Shown in pieces: positions 62,167 through 64,000 of a stretch of DNA of 64,000 nucleotides. This stretch comes from Agrobacterium tumefaciens (GTDB lineage Bacteria; Pseudomonadota; Alphaproteobacteria; Rhizobiales; Rhizobiaceae), in assembly GCF_000834635.1 (NCBI RefSeq), contig NZ_JXQV01000030.1, forward strand, positions 1-64,000. Reading direction: 5' to 3'. Both the position numbers and the translations under genes were made by a program. Every line of letters begins with the position of its first letter. Positions within the stretch are counted from its first letter, which is position 1. The notes under the pieces were generated by a model that saw only the letters and a list, made by a program, of their open reading frames with translations, made no database searches and had not been told where the DNA came from.

Positions 62167-63315
62167 ATGACGAAGGTTTCGTCGCGACTGGTTTTTTATT
62201 TTCCCGGCTTTGATCCGCTGGATGCGCAGGCGCATCAGCGTCGTTATGAGCGCAGCGCTGCGCAATCGGGCAAGACGTTCGGCGTTGACTACCAAGTGGG
62301 CAGAATCGAGGAGACGCCGGTGGGTAGTCGCATGGATGTGGCTGCCCTGCACAATGGCCATGCCACGCAATCTACCATCCTGATCCACGACCATAATGAC
62401 CTGATTTCACAGCTGCGCGCCGTGTCCATTTGGAAGCAGATTGCGCTCGGGTTCAAGGCAGGCGCCGGCATTATCGGTGAGGGAGGAGCTTTTGCCTACT
62501 TCCGCCATGCCTGGCGGTTCGGGCTGTTCTTTCTGTTTCCGTTTTTGCTCATTGCTCTGGGCGCTATCGCCGCCGGGTTAATCGCGGCCTTGCCATTGCT
62601 GCTGGGCGTTTCGGTTTTCCTCTGCCTCATCACCATCCCGCTCGGCTATCTCTTCTTCGTCAAAGGCGTGATGCCATTTTCGGATCGGTTTCACACACTT
62701 CATCTCTTTGCCGACTGGCGCTTTGCGCTGGCTGTTGGCCGTGACGAGCCCATGGCGCGTGACTGGATTGACGCCAAGGCGCATGCCGTGATCGCCGCGC
62801 TTGAGCAGGGGTCTGAGGAGGTGCTGTTCGTGTCCCACAGCATGGGAGCAAGCCTTGCGCTGGCGGTGGCTGGACGCGTGCTGGAGCTGAAGCCGGGCGC
62901 GTTTGACGGGCGGGCTGTTTCGTTCGTCACATTGGGCGGAGCGGCGCTTCAGTGCGGTCTGCTCAAAAGTGCCTCAAGGCTGCGCCAGAGCATTGGCGTG
63001 ATGGCTCGGCATGAGCATGTGACATGGTTTGATATTCAGTGCCTCACGGACCCTATCCACCTCTACAAGTGTCATACAGCCAAGCTGACAGGTCACGGCG
63101 ATGCGGCCCAGCCGAAGATTGTGCCGATCCGCTTCAAGCATTCTCTTTCTGCCGAGCGATATAAGAAGAACAAGCGCAATTTTCTGCGCATGCACCGCCA
63201 ATATGTGCTGGGTTCTGACCGCCGTTCGGGCTTTGATTTCGCGTTGCTAACGGCGGGGCCGATGCCTGCGGCATCCTTTGCCAATCTGCGCTCCGAGCAG
63301 CCGCCCAAAATGTAA
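62167..63315 (+). CDS. Membrane protein with alpha/beta-hydrolase-like domain (hypothetical)
   Basis: A 382-aa protein. The N-terminal SSRLVFYFPGFDPLDAQAHQRRY looks like the first strand and oxyanion segment of an alpha/beta hydrolase. Two or three membrane helices follow (about 115-180, FGLFFLFPFLLIALGAIAAGLIAALPLLLGVSVF). Then comes EEVLFVSHSMGASLALAVAGRVL, a nucleophile elbow (SHSMG) with candidate Ser at about 232. The fold is therefore interrupted by a membrane insertion. A catalytic His could be in the HEHVTWFDIQ segment. The substrate is unknown. ATG 62167 has a weak site. Confidence 0.68.
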   Translation: MTKVSSRLVFYFPGFDPLDAQAHQRRYERSAAQSGKTFGVDYQVGRIEETPVGSRMDVAALHNGHATQSTILIHDHNDLISQLRAVSIWKQIALGFKAGAGIIGEGGAFAYFRHAWRFGLFFLFPFLLIALGAIAAGLIAALPLLLGVSVFLCLITIPLGYLFFVKGVMPFSDRFHTLHLFADWRFALAVGRDEPMARDWIDAKAHAVIAALEQGSEEVLFVSHSMGASLALAVAGRVLELKPGAFDGRAVSFVTLGGAALQCGLLKSASRLRQSIGVMARHEHVTWFDIQCLTDPIHLYKCHTAKLTGHGDAAQPKIVPIRFKHSLSAERYKKNKRNFLRMHRQYVLGSDRRSGFDFALLTAGPMPAASFANLRSEQPPKM

Positions 63316-63318
63316 AAA

Positions 63319-63345
63319 GGCCCGCGCGAGATTTTCGCGCAGGCC
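63319..63345 (-). terminator. Intrinsic terminator of bolA
   Basis: On the minus strand GGCC-T-GCGCGA pairs with TCGCGC-G-GGCC (11 bp with one U-G) around a 5-base loop and is followed by TTTTTAC. It sits 25 bases past the bolA stop codon. Confidence 0.8.
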
Positions 63346-63369
63346 CTGATTTCGAAACGAAAGATTTCG

Positions 63370-63603
63370 TTATTCCGGAGCGGACGTTTGCAGGGCGAGG
63401 GCATGCAATACGCCGCCCATATTGCCTTTCAACGCGTCATAAACCATCTGGTGCTGCTGCACGCGGGTTTTGCCCTTGAAGGCTTCCGCCACGACTTCTG
63501 CCGCATAGTGATCGCCGTCACCGGCGAGATCACGAATGGTGACTTTTGCTCCGGGAATTCCGGCCTTGATCATGTCCTCTATGTCGCCGGGCTTCATGGG
63601 CAT
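63370..63603 (-). CDS. BolA family protein
   Basis: A 77-aa class II KH-like protein: DIEDMIKAGIPGAKVTIRDLAGDGDHYAAEVVAEAFKGKTRVQQHQMVYDALKGNMGGVLHALALQT. The conserved H in GDHYAAEVV and the RVQQHQMVYDAL signature place it with the short BolA/YrbA-type proteins that pair with monothiol glutaredoxins in Fe-S cluster transfer and iron signalling. GAGGAGAGA precedes the ATG. It is 15 bp downstream of purL on the same strand, the common rhizobial order purL-bolA-grxD. Confidence 0.92.
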   Translation of the reverse strand: MPMKPGDIEDMIKAGIPGAKVTIRDLAGDGDHYAAEVVAEAFKGKTRVQQHQMVYDALKGNMGGVLHALALQTSAPE

Positions 63604-63618
63604 GCTATCTCTCCTCGA

Positions 63619-64000
63619 TTATTCTGCAGCGGCGAGAAACTCGCCATCCATGAACTGAGGGAACCATGATTCATGGGCCGAACGCAATTCATTAATCGCT
63701 ACTGCGCGGGCGTTACCCAGCTTAACAGTTGAGCCGCCTGTCTTGCCGATAACGGCAAGCGAAACGCGTTCAGCCGCCGCACGAGCGGAGACGGTTTCAA
63801 GGTTCGCTTGGGCGACTGTGAACACATAACGACCCTGGTCTTCACCGTAGAATGTGCGCACCGGGTGGTGACCTTCGACTGCATCGACCGTCGCGCCGAT
63901 GTCAGACGCCATCGCCATTTCGGCCACGGCAAGTGCCAGACCGCCGGATGAGCAATCGTGGACGGCACTTGTCAGGCCATCGGTGATGATGGCGCGGACA
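63619..64000 (-). CDS. purL: Phosphoribosylformylglycinamidine synthase subunit PurL, C-terminal part (cut by window edge)
   Basis: Only the last 127 codons or so are inside the window; the gene continues beyond position 64000. The visible end reads VHDCSSGGLALAVAEMAMASDIGATVD, then FGE/YGEDQGRYVFTV, and the terminal IGKTGG...RAVAINELRSAHESWFPQFMDGE. The HDxSxGGLxxALAEM motif and the last domain are diagnostic of PurL, which makes formylglycinamidine ribonucleotide in purine synthesis with PurQ and PurS. Confidence 0.92.
   Translation of the reverse strand, partial: VRAIITDGLTSAVHDCSSGGLALAVAEMAMASDIGATVDAVEGHHPVRTFYGEDQGRYVFTVAQANLETVSARAAAERVSLAVIGKTGGSTVKLGNARAVAINELRSAHESWFPQFMDGEFLAAAE

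Overview
The window looks like chromosomal DNA from a Rhizobiaceae alphaproteobacterium, most likely Agrobacterium or a close relative. The evidence is the gene content: an ExoR-type periplasmic Sel1-repeat regulator, a fused SecDF, a B12-dependent class II ribonucleotide reductase, LigD with its rhizobial companions, TIGR02587/TIGR02588, DUF2336, a GCG_CRPN protein, folate-dependent TrmFO, and rhizobial PilZ/PAS proteins. Coding GC is moderately high. I see no insertion sequence, prophage, CRISPR array or rRNA operon. About 65 protein genes and three tRNA genes (Glu-TTC, Lys-CTT, Leu-GAG) can be supported.

Layout. 0-10 kb: L-serine dehydratase, DUF1489, a transglutaminase-like cysteine proteinase, PilZ and PAS proteins, a rhomboid protease, a CBS protein, a patatin lipase and a divergent TetR/MFS efflux pair. 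10-19 kb: housekeeping genes (hisI, folE, an Fe-S scaffold protein, yidD, thrS), a nitroreductase/flavin reductase pair and DUF2336. 19-24.4 kb: GNAT, AI-2E permease, ABC exporter and glycerate 2-kinase. 24.4-31.8 kb: the most unusual stretch. It begins with about 1 kb of DNA packed with nested inverted repeats and no good gene, which I read as a candidate large structured RNA. It continues with TIGR02587/TIGR02588 membrane proteins, a small stress-like protein, the non-homologous end-joining ligase LigD, an exonuclease III and small accessory proteins. 32-38 kb: an exonuclease, nrdJ with two NrdR-like boxes upstream, and gpt. 38-43 kb: a diguanylate cyclase, tRNA-Glu, VOC protein, lipocalin, a membrane protein and a DUF815 ATPase. 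43-49.5 kb: the yajC-secDF-Mth938-squalene/phytoene synthase-like operon and trmFO. 49.5-64 kb: a FadL-like outer-membrane protein, exoR, a dimethylglycine dehydrogenase-like enzyme, a large MscS channel, small membrane proteins, an alcohol dehydrogenase, lipB, an alpha/beta-hydrolase-like membrane protein, bolA and the 3' end of purL.

Several groups work together. LigD, exonuclease III and the small proteins around them form a DNA break-repair and stress cluster. YajC and SecDF assist protein export, and the two genes behind them are homologous to the mitochondrial complex I assembly factors NDUFAF3 and NDUFAF6. ExoR restrains the ChvG/ChvI envelope pathway in relatives. NrdJ and Gpt serve nucleotide supply and salvage. 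Start codons were chosen by Shine-Dalgarno spacing and family N-termini. All family names come from reading the translated sequences, not from database searches.
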